Source of the DNA: Segetibacter koreensis DSM 18137
GTDB taxonomy: Bacteria; Bacteroidota; Bacteroidia; Chitinophagales; Chitinophagaceae
Reading direction: 5' to 3'
Assembly (NCBI RefSeq): GCF_000374045.1
Contig: NZ_KB893314.1
Location: forward strand, 395,372-459,371
Length of the DNA: 64,000 nucleotides
Made by a program: the position numbers and the translations under genes. The first letter of the stretch is position 1. Every line of letters begins with the position of its first letter. Of the stretch, positions 28,812 through 37,595 are shown piece after piece. A model generated the notes under the pieces. The model saw only the letters and a program-made list of their open reading frames with translations. It ran no database searches and was not told the DNA's origin.

Positions 28812-30668
28812 ATGGCCAAAATAGGAATCAATATAGCTACCGGAAGTTTACAAAAAGAAGAGATGATCGTGGGAATTGACCTGGGAACTACAAACAGTCT
28901 TGTAGCAATTATTCATCCTGAAAACAGGCAGCCTGTTGCACTTAAAGAACATAACAGCAGTAGCCTTGTGCCCAGTATTGTGCACTTTGATAAAACTGGT
29001 AATATAACTGTGGGTGAAGAAGCAAAGCAATACCTTGTAACAGAACCGCATAACACAATTTTTAGCGCCAAACGGTTGATGGGTAAAAGCTATAACGATA
29101 TTAAAGACAACGCCTCTTTTTTTACCTTTAAAGTAATTGACGACAACACCGAAAGTCTTGTAAAAGTACAGGTGGGCGACAAGTTTTATTCTCCTATAGA
29201 TTTGTCTTCTTTTATTTTAAAAGAGCTGAAGCAGCGGGCAGAGCATATTCTGAAAACTCCCGTAACAAAAGCGGTAATTACAGTGCCTGCTTACTTTAAT
29301 GATGCACAGCGCCAGGCTACACGCGATGCCGGAAAGTTAGCGGGCCTTGATGTGCTGCGAATTATTAATGAACCAACAGCTGCAAGCCTTGCTTACGGTC
29401 TGGGTCTGGGCAAAGAGGAAATAAAAACAATTGCTGTATATGATTTAGGAGGTGGCACTTTTGATATTTCTATATTACAAATAACAAATGGAATATTTGA
29501 AGTGTTAAGTACAAATGGGGATACCTACCTCGGTGGAGACGATTTTGACCGCCTGATTGTTCATTATTGGATGAAACAATCAGGCATTTCAGAAACTGAG
29601 ATTTCTGCTAATAAAGAACTTTCGCAGGCCCTTAGATTAAAAGCTGAAGAAGCAAAAAAATACTTGAGCAGCAATGAGAACTTTGAAGCTAAAGTCGAAA
29701 ATATATCTCTAAAACTATCAAAGCAAGAATTTGAAAGCCTTGCAGCGCCATTGATAGAACGAACAATACAAAGTTGCCGCAACGCAATAGCCGACGCAAA
29801 GGTTGATGTACAGCAAATCGACAGCGTGGTAATGGTAGGTGGCAGCACCAGGGTGCCCGCGGTAAAAAAAGCAGTGAGCGATTTTTTTGGAAGCCCGGTA
29901 AATGATACTGTAAACCCTGATGAAGTAGTCGCTTTAGGCGCTGCAGTACAGGCAGACATACTTGCCGGAAATAACAAAGAATTTTTGTTGCTTGATATTA
30001 CTCCCCTTAGTCTTGGCATTGAGACAATGGGAGGTTTAATGGATGTATTAATTCCACGTAATTCAAAAATACCAACCAAAGCGGGAAGACAATACACCAC
30101 CCATAAAGATGGCCAAAGTAGCATGCGCATCACTGTCTTCCAGGGAGAAAGGGATCTGGTGCAGGACAACCGCAAACTGGCTGAATTAAATTTATCAGGC
30201 ATACCCGGCATGCCTGCCGGGTTACCAAAAGTGGAAGTCTCCTTTTTAATCAATGCTGATGGAATTTTAGTAGTAAAAGCAAAGGAACTGCGCAGCGGTG
30301 TTGAGCAAAGCGTCGAAGTGAAACCTCAGTATGGACTAAGTGACATGGAGGTAGAAAAAATGTTGCTTGACAGTCTGACTCACGCAAAAGACGATATTGC
30401 AAAACGTGCACTTGTCGAGGCAAGAACAGAAGGTGAGCAATTGCTTCAAACCACAGAAAAATTTATTGGCAAAAATGCGTCTTTACTGACCCAGCACGAA
30501 CTCATACAAACAGCAGAGGCCATGCAGGCGCTGCAACTTGCGCTTACTATGGAAGATAAAGATCTTATTCATAAAAAAGTGGAAGAGTTGAATGACATCA
30601 GTCGTCCCTATGCAGAGCGAGCTATGGACCAGGCAGTAAGCTCAGCTATGAAGGGAAGAGCTATTTGA
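28812..30668 (+). CDS. hscA: Hsp70-type iron-sulfur cluster assembly chaperone HscA
   Basis: A specialised DnaK homologue that, with HscB, helps transfer Fe-S clusters from the IscU scaffold. From the ATG at 28812 the protein has 618 residues; ten in-frame codons upstream do not align with the family. Markers: an N-terminal extension ending EEM then [44 protein letters not shown] in the ATPase domain, and [13 protein letters not shown] opening the substrate domain. No hscB, iscS, iscU or fdx is in the window, so the gene is separated from its usual partners. Distinguishing it from DnaK relies on the N-terminal extension and length. Confidence 0.88.
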   Translation: MAKIGINIATGSLQKEEMIVGIDLGTTNSLVAIIHPENRQPVALKEHNSSSLVPSIVHFDKTGNITVGEEAKQYLVTEPHNTIFSAKRLMGKSYNDIKDNASFFTFKVIDDNTESLVKVQVGDKFYSPIDLSSFILKELKQRAEHILKTPVTKAVITVPAYFNDAQRQATRDAGKLAGLDVLRIINEPTAASLAYGLGLGKEEIKTIAVYDLGGGTFDISILQITNGIFEVLSTNGDTYLGGDDFDRLIVHYWMKQSGISETEISANKELSQALRLKAEEAKKYLSSNENFEAKVENISLKLSKQEFESLAAPLIERTIQSCRNAIADAKVDVQQIDSVVMVGGSTRVPAVKKAVSDFFGSPVNDTVNPDEVVALGAAVQADILAGNNKEFLLLDITPLSLGIETMGGLMDVLIPRNSKIPTKAGRQYTTHKDGQSSMRITVFQGERDLVQDNRKLAELNLSGIPGMPAGLPKVEVSFLINADGILVVKAKELRSGVEQSVEVKPQYGLSDMEVEKMLLDSLTHAKDDIAKRALVEARTEGEQLLQTTEKFIGKNASLLTQHELIQTAEAMQALQLALTMEDKDLIHKKVEELNDISRPYAERAMDQAVSSAMKGRAI

Positions 30669-30697
30669 GATAGTATTTGAAATAATATTAAATTTTG

Positions 30698-30763
30698 GAC
30701 GCAGGCATTTGTAGTCACATGAAGCTTCGGTTGCGACGCTCCATTCCACTGTTGTAATGCTAT
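30698..30763 (-). repeat. Dispersed intergenic repeat, copy C
   Basis: Contains both blocks in the reverse orientation: GCAGGCATTTGT, then GGTTGCGACGCTCCATTCC, then the TAATGCTAT tail seen in copy A. It lies in the 3' region between two convergent genes (hscA and the YfhO-like gene), where no terminator hairpin was found. Confidence 0.65.
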
Positions 30764-30809
30764 ATATCTTTTTCTATAAATATTAGAAAAATGAAGTCTT
30801 AACAACGAA

Positions 30810-32879
30810 CTAACGATATAATTGGCTCACGAGTGGTTTACGAAGCAGGTATATTATAAGAGTTATAAAGGTGCTGATACTTAAAATAACAAATACAATG
30901 AGCCATCTATCTTCATAATAAAATTCTACAAGATGTCTTCCTTTATCTACTGGTACAGACATAAAGGTGATGAAAGATTTGTTTACAGGAGCCGGTCGTC
31001 CATCTACCTTAGCTTTCCAAAATTTATAATGATTTTGAAGAAATACAAGAGAATCTGGTTGAGATACATTAACTGTAATATGTATTTTCTGCGGTGAAAA
31101 AAAATCAACGGCTATAGGTGTATCAAAATGGTTTTCGGTATTTATATGGTCAGCAATATTCTTTTTTAAAAAAACATAAGGCAGATTGTTTATAGTATCA
31201 GCAAAACCGCTTTTAAAATAATTCTCCGTGTTTGAGAAATAAGATGGATAATCTGTAAGGCGTGTTATGCCAATTTTTTTGTTGTAAAATGAGGAACTTC
31301 CGACAAGACCTGTTTTTTGTCCTGAAAAGGTATCAATGTTCTTTACAGAAACCAGGGGAGGAATAATTACCCCTTTTTTACTGGTATTATAGGCTTCCTG
31401 AATTTTTGATAGAGTAACGGTTCCAACACCGGTAAATGGCAGATAAGCAATACTATTGATAACCAGGTCAGCAATAATAATAAAAGCAATCTTTTTGGTA
31501 TTTGTTTTTGCAGAAAGTAAAAGTAAAACGACAATAAATTGGACTACAGCACTTATTAGAAGTGTATTATAAAAAGTCAGTTTAGTAATAAAAGCTTTTA
31601 TTGCTGTTATAGGCGATCTATCATTTATCGAAAATAAATGCGGTAGGGTTTCGAAGCTTTTAGCTGAGGTAAATAAAATCACCGATAAACTAATTACGAG
31701 AAATATCATTATAATACTTCTATACCTTACGTAAATTTTTCCCGGATTTATCTCTAACTCATTTAGCCCAAAGCCTGCTATGCAACAAAAGCAGAGGATA
31801 GAAAATATTCGAAATTCACCATTGGTTCTGATATACTGTAGCAACGGTAAGCATGAATACAATACACCTTTTATATACCCACCACTGCTTAAGATCAACA
31901 TAACAATGGCAGATAGCAATAACGAACGAACCAGGTAGTTTTTGTTTTTTAACTGGCATAAGACAAAAGCAAATCCTGCAAGAGAAAAAAATACATTTCT
32001 CATAGACAGGTCATCAGTTAAAAAAGAAGCATCTTTTACGGTGGAAAAAGGAAAAAGAAAAGATAAGTATGAAGCAGGAGAAAACCCATAAGCCGTTTCA
32101 CCAAACTGAGCTAAAGCAGCGCCCCTCCTATACTCGTTGATAATACTTCCAATACTATAAATGGCAGGTGAATAAAGCAGGATAAAAATGAAGATAGAAA
32201 GAAGATAATATTGCAAGAATACCTTCACGCTTTCCCTTTTCATTTTACTAAAAATGATGACTACAGCAATAGTTAAGGTGACTAAAAAATAAACTGTTCC
32301 AATAGGCATGGCAGGATGCCCGCCTGCAAAAGTCATATAGATGGCAAGAGAAAAAAGAATTGCATTTTGAAGGTTTGGCTTATTAAACAGAACAAGAAAC
32401 TGCTGTAAAAGGAACGGAAGAAAAGCAGCAGCAGTTAAGAAATTGATATGTTGCAATTCTCCCGAAAAGAACCCACTACACATATACGTACATGCAAGGG
32501 TAATTGCTATCGGGCAAGTAAAATTAAAATACTTACCTAGGCGGTACATACTTATTCCTGCTATATAAATATATAATAAAACCTCAATAGTAAGGGTATA
32601 GGCATTATAACCGACAACAACACCAAAAAACCAGGTGATTGGATTCCAAAATGCAAAACCAGGGTCAGCGTAAATTGGAAATCCAAAGTTGAGGTATGGG
32701 TTCCATAATGGTAAGAAGCCTGAATGAATTGCCTCCGTAAAAAAATATTTATTGGGGAAATTATCACTGAAAGCATCATTCTTCATTCCGAAATAAAAAG
32801 TGCTTACAGGAAGAAATGCTAATAACAGAATAACCAGCAGAAGGAAGTAAGGCTTTAGTTTTGCCGGTTGTAAGGTCAT
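30810..32879 (-). CDS. YfhO-like multi-pass membrane protein
   Basis: A 689-residue integral membrane protein with a dozen or so hydrophobic segments and a C-terminal periplasmic domain (about 540-660) that ends in a last membrane helix. The N-terminal half has the arrangement of GT-C glycosyltransferases: FSDNFPNKYFFTEAIHSGFLPLWNPYLNFG in the first loop (acidic-aromatic, here the D/N-rich equivalent), and FPIYADPGFAFWNPITWFF. Related YfhO proteins take part in lipoteichoic acid glycosylation in Firmicutes. A family 2 glycosyltransferase and ribE lie upstream on the same strand. Probably a lipid-linked sugar transferase for the envelope; the substrate is unknown. Confidence 0.8.
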   Translation of the reverse strand: MTLQPAKLKPYFLLLVILLLAFLPVSTFYFGMKNDAFSDNFPNKYFFTEAIHSGFLPLWNPYLNFGFPIYADPGFAFWNPITWFFGVVVGYNAYTLTIEVLLYIYIAGISMYRLGKYFNFTCPIAITLACTYMCSGFFSGELQHINFLTAAAFLPFLLQQFLVLFNKPNLQNAILFSLAIYMTFAGGHPAMPIGTVYFLVTLTIAVVIIFSKMKRESVKVFLQYYLLSIFIFILLYSPAIYSIGSIINEYRRGAALAQFGETAYGFSPASYLSFLFPFSTVKDASFLTDDLSMRNVFFSLAGFAFVLCQLKNKNYLVRSLLLSAIVMLILSSGGYIKGVLYSCLPLLQYIRTNGEFRIFSILCFCCIAGFGLNELEINPGKIYVRYRSIIMIFLVISLSVILFTSAKSFETLPHLFSINDRSPITAIKAFITKLTFYNTLLISAVVQFIVVLLLLSAKTNTKKIAFIIIADLVINSIAYLPFTGVGTVTLSKIQEAYNTSKKGVIIPPLVSVKNIDTFSGQKTGLVGSSSFYNKKIGITRLTDYPSYFSNTENYFKSGFADTINNLPYVFLKKNIADHINTENHFDTPIAVDFFSPQKIHITVNVSQPDSLVFLQNHYKFWKAKVDGRPAPVNKSFITFMSVPVDKGRHLVEFYYEDRWLIVFVILSISTFITLIIYLLRKPLVSQLYR

Positions 32880-32972
32880 AGGTTGCGAAATATGTTTTAC
32901 TTACATTTTATCATTAATTCAAAAGATGTCAACTTATTATAATAAAATGAAATGGTTGCTTAAAGATATAAA

Positions 32973-33024
32973 GATGAACGAAATGCGTCGCAACAAATGA
33001 AGCAATAAAAACAAATGCCTGTAC
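32973..33024 (+). repeat. Dispersed intergenic repeat, copy D
   Basis: Reads GATGAACGAAATGCGTCGCA, then after 18 bases ACAAATGCCTGTAC. It is the closest to a consensus and aligns with copy B almost base for base in both blocks. Confidence 0.65.
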
Positions 33025-33110
33025 CCAAATTTTCTTTTACAAAATAAAACAAGTAAAAAAGTTAAAAGAAGTGCAAGAAAGTTTATTTTCTATTTTAAGA
33101 AAATGTTTCA

Positions 33111-34136
33111 TCACCTTTTTATCTTGCTATAGTATTTGTTCTTTTTAATATAATATTCCCACACAATCGATTTTTTCAATACCGTAGGGATAGATAAAAG
33201 AGATTTTTTATTTGCAGGAAATTTATTCTTTTCATTTACGAGCCATTTCATAAAATCGAGGTAAGCTCTGAAAACTGCTTTGCAATTGCTCTTGTCGCCC
33301 TCTGCAAGAAACTTAAACGATGCTATTGTATCTAAAACAATTCTAACTGGCAACAACCAGGTGAGAACATACCAGGGAGAATTTCGAAAACACATAATGA
33401 TATTGTTCCTGAAATTAAGATACGTTTTTCGAGGAGATTGATAAGCTAACGAGCCACCACCCAAATGATAGATATAAGAAGTCGGGCAATACTGTATTTT
33501 ATATCCTGTTGTTATCAACCGCCAGCACATGTCTATCTCTTCGGAATGCATAAAAAAAAATTCGTACATACCATTTATCTTCCAATAGGCGTCTTTTCGT
33601 ACCAAGCAGCAGGCTCCGCTTGCCCAAAAAATGTCAGCAGAAGTGCTGTACTGCTGATTGTCTGGCTCACTTGTGTCGAATATTCTTCCACGACAAAAAG
33701 GGTAACCTAAAAAATCAATCATGCCTCCTGCCGCACCTCCATGCTCGAGCATTTGAGGGTTTGTGAGCGAAAGGAGCTTGGGCTGACAAATTGCAATATT
33801 GATGTCTTCCTCCATCATTTCAACCAATGGCTTGATGAAGCCGGCAGGCACTTCCACATCAGAATTAAGCATGAGGTAGTACTCTTCAGGCATATGTGCA
33901 AATCCCCTGTTATAGCCCGCTGCAAAACCGTAATTTTTATCGAGGGCAATAACTTTTACATTAGGATGATATTTGCTGATATAAGCAATAGAATCATCGC
34001 TGCTGGTATTGTCTATGACATAAATGTTGTAATTGGGATAAGTTAGATTATTAAGCTGTGGCAGTAAGGCTTCTAAAAATTTTTTACCGTTCCAGTTTAA
34101 TATACCTATACCAACCGAAGGAGCCACTTTATTCAT
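33111..34136 (-). CDS. Family 2 glycosyltransferase
   Basis: A GT-A fold glycosyltransferase of 341 residues. The start SVGIGILNWNGKKFLEALLP is typical of rhamnosyltransferase-like GT2 enzymes. The DDxD-like nucleotide-sugar/metal site is LNSDVEVP (about 92-99), the acceptor region includes FWASGACCLVRKDAYW, and the catalytic base lies in FFMHSEEIDMCWRL. It is soluble or peripherally bound. The gene starts one base after the ribE stop, so translation is probably coupled although the functions differ. Likely builds O-antigen or exopolysaccharide. Confidence 0.9.
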   Translation of the reverse strand: MNKVAPSVGIGILNWNGKKFLEALLPQLNNLTYPNYNIYVIDNTSSDDSIAYISKYHPNVKVIALDKNYGFAAGYNRGFAHMPEEYYLMLNSDVEVPAGFIKPLVEMMEEDINIAICQPKLLSLTNPQMLEHGGAAGGMIDFLGYPFCRGRIFDTSEPDNQQYSTSADIFWASGACCLVRKDAYWKINGMYEFFFMHSEEIDMCWRLITTGYKIQYCPTSYIYHLGGGSLAYQSPRKTYLNFRNNIIMCFRNSPWYVLTWLLPVRIVLDTIASFKFLAEGDKSNCKAVFRAYLDFMKWLVNEKNKFPANKKSLLSIPTVLKKSIVWEYYIKKNKYYSKIKR

Positions 34137-34137
34137 A

Positions 34138-34728
34138 TTATTTGGGTAACGCTAACATTCTGTTTACATATTTTCCGATCATATCAAATTCTATATTTAC
34201 AGTGCTGCCTTCTTTTACCTGTTGTATATTGGTGTGAGTGTAAGTGTAAGGAATAATGGCTACAGAAAAAGAATTACCATCTACATTAAAAACCGTAAGA
34301 CTTATTCCGTTTAAGCTGACAGATCCTTTTTCAATTATAAGCGCTGCAAACTCCGAGGGAAATTCAAACCGGAATTCCCAACTTCCATCCGCATCTTTTT
34401 TTTCAATGCAAACAGCAGTTGTATCAACATGACCTTGCACGATATGCCCATCAATGCGTCCGTTCATCATCATGCACCTTTCAAGATTTACTAAAGTTCC
34501 TTGCTGCCATACGGAAAGGTTTGTTTTTTTTAACGTTTCTTCTATTGCAGTCACGCGGTGCAAACCTTCTTTTACTTCCTCGACAGTCAGGCAAACGCCA
34601 TTATGCGAAACGCTCTGATCAATTTTTAATTCGTGAGAAATAGGTGACGATATCCAAAAAGTAGCATTAGTTCCTTGCTTATCAATAGATTGTATAATTC
34701 CAAATGCTTCAATAATTCCTGTAAACAT
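34138..34728 (-). CDS. ribE: Riboflavin synthase, alpha chain
   Basis: Dismutates two molecules of 6,7-dimethyl-8-ribityllumazine to riboflavin and a pyrimidine by-product. The 196-residue protein has the twin lumazine-binding domains: MFTGIIEAFGII starts the first (1-95), with SVSHNGVCLTV, and GRIDGHIVQGHVDTTAV opens the second (about 97 on), with GSVSLNGISLTV. Normal length. No FMN riboswitch is visible upstream and no other rib gene lies nearby. The leader is very short (TAATTTGC box about 7 bases before ATG). The GT2 gene follows immediately. Confidence 0.96.
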   Translation of the reverse strand: MFTGIIEAFGIIQSIDKQGTNATFWISSPISHELKIDQSVSHNGVCLTVEEVKEGLHRVTAIEETLKKTNLSVWQQGTLVNLERCMMMNGRIDGHIVQGHVDTTAVCIEKKDADGSWEFRFEFPSEFAALIIEKGSVSLNGISLTVFNVDGNSFSVAIIPYTYTHTNIQQVKEGSTVNIEFDMIGKYVNRMLALPK

Positions 34729-34767
34729 ATCTGCAAATTACCGTTCTTTTTAAATTTTATTGAGTTT

Positions 34768-34798
34768 TTTGGAAATTTCAAAGCTTCCCTTACCTTTG
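34768..34798 (+). promoter_or_regulatory. rpsU promoter
   Basis: TTTG at 34768-34771 and TACCTTTG at 34791-34798, 19 bases apart, match the Bacteroidota -33/-7 consensus. Transcription would start near 34803, giving a leader of about 30 nt that contains the SD. Confidence 0.75.
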
Positions 34799-34815
34799 CT
34801 CTCCAAAAATCTATC

Positions 34816-34823
34816 AAAGGAGA
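34816..34823 (+). promoter_or_regulatory. Strong Shine-Dalgarno sequence of rpsU
   Basis: AAAGGAGA, nine bases before the rpsU ATG, complementary to the 16S tail. I checked the 15-20 bases before each of the other starts by eye, and none has AAGGAG at good spacing; only gldG has AAAGGA. The SD also decides the rpsU start at 34832. Confidence 0.85.
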
Positions 34824-34831
34824 TATTTATT

Positions 34832-35029
34832 ATGTTGATTATTGATTCAAAAGATTGCGAAAATATAGACAAAGCACTCAAAAAGTATAAAAAGAAGTTT
34901 GAAAAATCAAAAATCTTGTTGCAATTAAGAGCGCGCCAGTCTTTCATGAAACCTTCTGTTGAACGCAGAACGCAAGTGCTGAAAGCAGTTTACCGTCAAA
35001 AGATGGCAAACGGTGATTTTGAAGATTAA
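34832..35029 (+). CDS. rpsU: 30S ribosomal protein bS21
   Basis: A small-subunit protein of 65 residues, very basic: NIDKALKKYKKKFEKS, LLQLRARQSFMKPS and VERRTQVLKAVYRQKM are typical of bS21. The ATG at 34832 is chosen because the SD and the family N-terminus (MLIIDSKDCENIDKAL) agree; 24 in-frame codons upstream are not part of the gene. In Bacteroidota ribosomes bS21 helps hide the anti-SD, so the strong SD here invites autoregulation. The promoter is strong and a terminator follows directly. Confidence 0.95.
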   Translation: MLIIDSKDCENIDKALKKYKKKFEKSKILLQLRARQSFMKPSVERRTQVLKAVYRQKMANGDFED

Positions 35030-35053
35030 TTTCAGTGTTTTATTAACATATTT

Positions 35054-35098
35054 AACTGATAGCGTAAAGTAAGTTAGCTTTATGCTATCAGTTTTTTT
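35054..35098 (+). terminator. Terminator between rpsU and the Xer gene
   Basis: AACTGATAGCGTAAAG and CTTTATGCTATCAGTT pair (one G-U) around an 8-nt loop, followed by a T-run to 35097. The Xer start codon begins at 35099, so the hairpin and T-run fill the whole gene leader. Confidence 0.85.
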
Positions 35099-36001
35099 AT
35101 GAATTCCACCAAGTATCCTCAAGTACAGTCGTTTCTGGAATATTTGCAGTTTGAAAAGCGATATTCACAGCACACTATTATATCTTACCAGACTGATCTT
35201 GAGCAGTTTTTTGCCTTTCTGGAAAGTCAATATGATAGTCCACTGGTTGCTGCTATCGCTCCCGGTTTTATACGCTCGTGGCTTGCAGAAATGCGAAATG
35301 ATGCTATGACTCCCAAAAGTCTAAACCGCAAAATATCTTCGCTTAAGTCTTTTTTTAAGTACCAGATGAAAATGGGTGAGGTAAAGCAAAGTCCCATGAC
35401 TACTATTGCTGCCCCAAAAGTTGGTAAGCGACTTCCTTCTTTTGTAGCGCAGAATGACATGGATACTTTACAACAGTATGTTGAGTTTCCTGATACCTGG
35501 AAAGGCCTGACTGATAAATTATTGTTGGATTTATTTTATGCTACCGGCATGCGTTTAAGTGAACTGATAAACCTGAAAGACAGCCAAATAGATTTTGCGA
35601 ACTGCCAGGTTAAAGTTTTGGGTAAAGGAAATAAAGAAAGAATAATACCAATATCAAAAGATCTTATTACTCAATTAACCCAATATATTGACAGTAAAAA
35701 GAAATTGGTTTTCGAAACGGCGTGTTCTACCTTTTTTATAAATGAAAAAGGGAAGCCTTTATATCCAAAATACGTGTATAATGTCGTGAAAGCAAACCTT
35801 TCGCAGGTAACTACGGTGAAGAAGAAAAGTCCTCACGTACTGAGGCACACATTTGCAACCCATCTGACTAATAATGGAGCTGACCTTAATGCAGTAAAAG
35901 AGTTGCTTGGCCACAGCAGCCTGGCGGCTACCCAAATTTATACGCACAATACAATTGAAAAATTAAAGGATATCTATAAGAAGGCCCATCCCAAGGCATA
36001 A
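35099..36001 (+). CDS. Tyrosine recombinase, XerC/XerD type
   Basis: A 300-residue site-specific recombinase that resolves chromosome dimers at dif. The N-terminal SAM-like domain covers about 1-95 (YSQHTIISYQTDLEQF); the catalytic domain holds Arg in ATGMRLSEL, Lys in VLGKGNKERIIP, HVLRHTFATHL, LLGHSSLAATQIY with the nucleophile Tyr. Full length and intact. A gene of this kind after rpsU is a known Bacteroidota neighbourhood, normally called XerC; XerD cannot be excluded. There is no phage or integron context, so this is the housekeeping enzyme. It starts directly at the end of the rpsU terminator. Confidence 0.9.
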   Translation: MNSTKYPQVQSFLEYLQFEKRYSQHTIISYQTDLEQFFAFLESQYDSPLVAAIAPGFIRSWLAEMRNDAMTPKSLNRKISSLKSFFKYQMKMGEVKQSPMTTIAAPKVGKRLPSFVAQNDMDTLQQYVEFPDTWKGLTDKLLLDLFYATGMRLSELINLKDSQIDFANCQVKVLGKGNKERIIPISKDLITQLTQYIDSKKKLVFETACSTFFINEKGKPLYPKYVYNVVKANLSQVTTVKKKSPHVLRHTFATHLTNNGADLNAVKELLGHSSLAATQIYTHNTIEKLKDIYKKAHPKA

Positions 36002-36091
36002 TGTAGCTCCTTTTTCGCGCTTTTCTTAATGAACGTCAACAGATAAAATTATTGAAGTTAAGAGCGGAAAATTTTACCGTTGATGCAGGTA

Positions 36092-36125
36092 AAAAAAATG
36101 GTCACTCCGTAGAAACGGAGCGACC
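36092..36125 (-). terminator. Terminator after the repeat lipoprotein
   Basis: On the minus strand GGTCGCTCCGT and ACGGAGTGACC form a stem (one mismatch) around a 4-nt loop, followed by A and eight T. It lies 100 bases past the stop of the minus-strand lipoprotein gene. Confidence 0.8.
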
Positions 36126-36225
36126 TCTAACGATTGCTTGCCATATGAAAATCTTAATCAGCTATTACATTGTCTGCAAGCCTAGACATTCTACACCTCA
36201 ATTTCTTTAGCTGAGGAAATATTTC

Positions 36226-36507
36226 TTAGTCTTTTTTAGCTTTCTGTACCTCTTTTGAAGTTTTTGCAGCCTCTTTCTTCATATCAGCTGAAGAATCAAC
36301 CATAGCCTTTTTAACATCAGCAGCTGAATCAACATTTTCTTTTGTAGCAGAAGCAGAAGAGTCAATTGCGTCTTTAGAAGCATTTGCAGAAGAATCAACC
36401 ATATCTTTAGTAGCATCAGCACTTGAATCTACTGTGCTTTCAGTTGAAGAGCCACTATTACAAGCTACAAAAGAACCAAAAGCTAATACAACAAATAATT
36501 TTTTCAT
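36226..36507 (-). CDS. Small lipoprotein with five 11-residue repeats
   Basis: A 93-residue protein: signal peptide MKKLFVVLAFGSFVAC with the lipobox Cys at 16, a short Ser/Thr linker, then five tandem 11-residue units (26-80) of the pattern V-D-S-S-A-D-A-T-K-D-x, and a Lys-rich tail (AKTSKEVQKAKKD). Eleven-residue amphipathic repeats of this composition are the hallmark of group 3 LEA-like and similar stress proteins. The lipid anchor would place it on the periplasmic or outer side of a membrane. No family name can be assigned. It has its own terminator. Confidence 0.7.
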   Translation of the reverse strand: MKKLFVVLAFGSFVACNSGSSTESTVDSSADATKDMVDSSANASKDAIDSSASATKENVDSAADVKKAMVDSSADMKKEAAKTSKEVQKAKKD

Positions 36508-36783
36508 TTTAAACGTTTTTATGATTTAAACTTTAATACCAGAAAAAATAATAGGTAACCCACATCAGTCAAGAAATTTTTTAGCCATCCTGGTGCCGAG
36601 CTAATTAATGTTATCTGCATTCCCGGTATTCTTACACATTTTTTTAAAAGCACCTATTTAGATTGGCAGAAGAACTAAGAAAAGTTTAATGATGTTTTAA
36701 AGATTTAAATATTTGAAGCGTGATTGCCTATTTTATCTTTTCTCTTTCAATCTATTGCTAATATTATTCTTAGTTTTGATTTT

Positions 36784-37506
36784 ATGTGGATTATTTGCCT
36801 GAAAGAGTGGCGGCAGTTTTTTAGCAGCCTTACCGGTTATATCGCCGTCATTATTTTTCTCTTATTAATGGGTTTGTTTCTATTTGTATTTCCCGACTCC
36901 AGCATACTCGATTTTGGTTATGCTTCTCTTGACAATTTTTTCAGTCTTGCACCTTATATCCTGCTTTTTTTAGTGCCTACTATTACCATGCGCAGCATAG
37001 CTGATGAATACAGAAGCGGAACTTTTGAAATTTTAAAAACACTGCCTTTAAGCTCTGCCAAAATTGTATGGGGTAAATACCTTGGTTGCCTTCTTATAGT
37101 AACAATAGCTTTAATACCTACCCTTATTTATGCTATTAGCATACAACAATTAAGTTCAAAAGGCGGTATAGATGTAGGAGCAACTGCAGGAAGTTATCTT
37201 GGGCTCTTGATGCTTGCCGCTGTATATACAGCTGTCGGTATTTGCACCAGCAGCTTTACAAACAACACAGTTGTTGCATTTATACTGGCAGCTTTTGTTT
37301 GCTTTTTACTGTATAGCGGCTTTACTGCTGTAAGCAAACTGCCTGTATTTGCTGCAGGAGTCGATTATTACATTCAAATGCTGGGCATAGATTTTCATTA
37401 TCGCAGTATTAGTCGTGGAGTAATTGATACAAGAGATGTTTTGTATTTTTTAGCAATGATTGTTCTGTTCTTAACAATAACACAAAGGAATCTAACAACG
37501 AAATAA
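36784..37506 (+). CDS. gldF: ABC transporter permease GldF
   Basis: Membrane subunit of the GldA-GldF-GldG transporter needed for gliding in Flavobacterium. From ATG 36784 (MWIICLKEWRQFFSSLTGYIA) the protein has 240 residues and six predicted membrane segments; twenty in-frame codons upstream lack an ATG and are less likely coding. Family features: KEWRQFFSS at the start, LVPTITMRSIADEYRSGTFEILKTLPLSS (given in shortened form as TMRSIADEYRSGT-LKTLP, about 75-95) and IVWGKYLG. gldG follows 89 bases downstream. gldA is 18 kb away. Confidence 0.88.
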   Translation: MWIICLKEWRQFFSSLTGYIAVIIFLLLMGLFLFVFPDSSILDFGYASLDNFFSLAPYILLFLVPTITMRSIADEYRSGTFEILKTLPLSSAKIVWGKYLGCLLIVTIALIPTLIYAISIQQLSSKGGIDVGATAGSYLGLLMLAAVYTAVGICTSSFTNNTVVAFILAAFVCFLLYSGFTAVSKLPVFAAGVDYYIQMLGIDFHYRSISRGVIDTRDVLYFLAMIVLFLTITQRNLTTK

Positions 37507-37595
37507 TTTGCCGGGTAAGTACCTTAAACATTCTACTTTTTGTAAAGAACAATTAAAAGTAAAAAGCTGATTTATATAAGAAAGGAATAAAGAAT

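Noticed and set aside
29564-30253. Long antisense frame (229 codons) inside hscA
   Set aside because: A mirror of strong codon bias in hscA; the product is Ser/Thr/Leu-rich nonsense and hscA is certain.
34729-34790. FMN riboswitch before ribE
   Set aside because: The leader is only a few bases long and has none of the conserved riboswitch blocks.
35099-36001. Phage or integron integrase
   Set aside because: The gene is next to rpsU as in other Bacteroidota, with no attachment site, cassette or phage genes around it.
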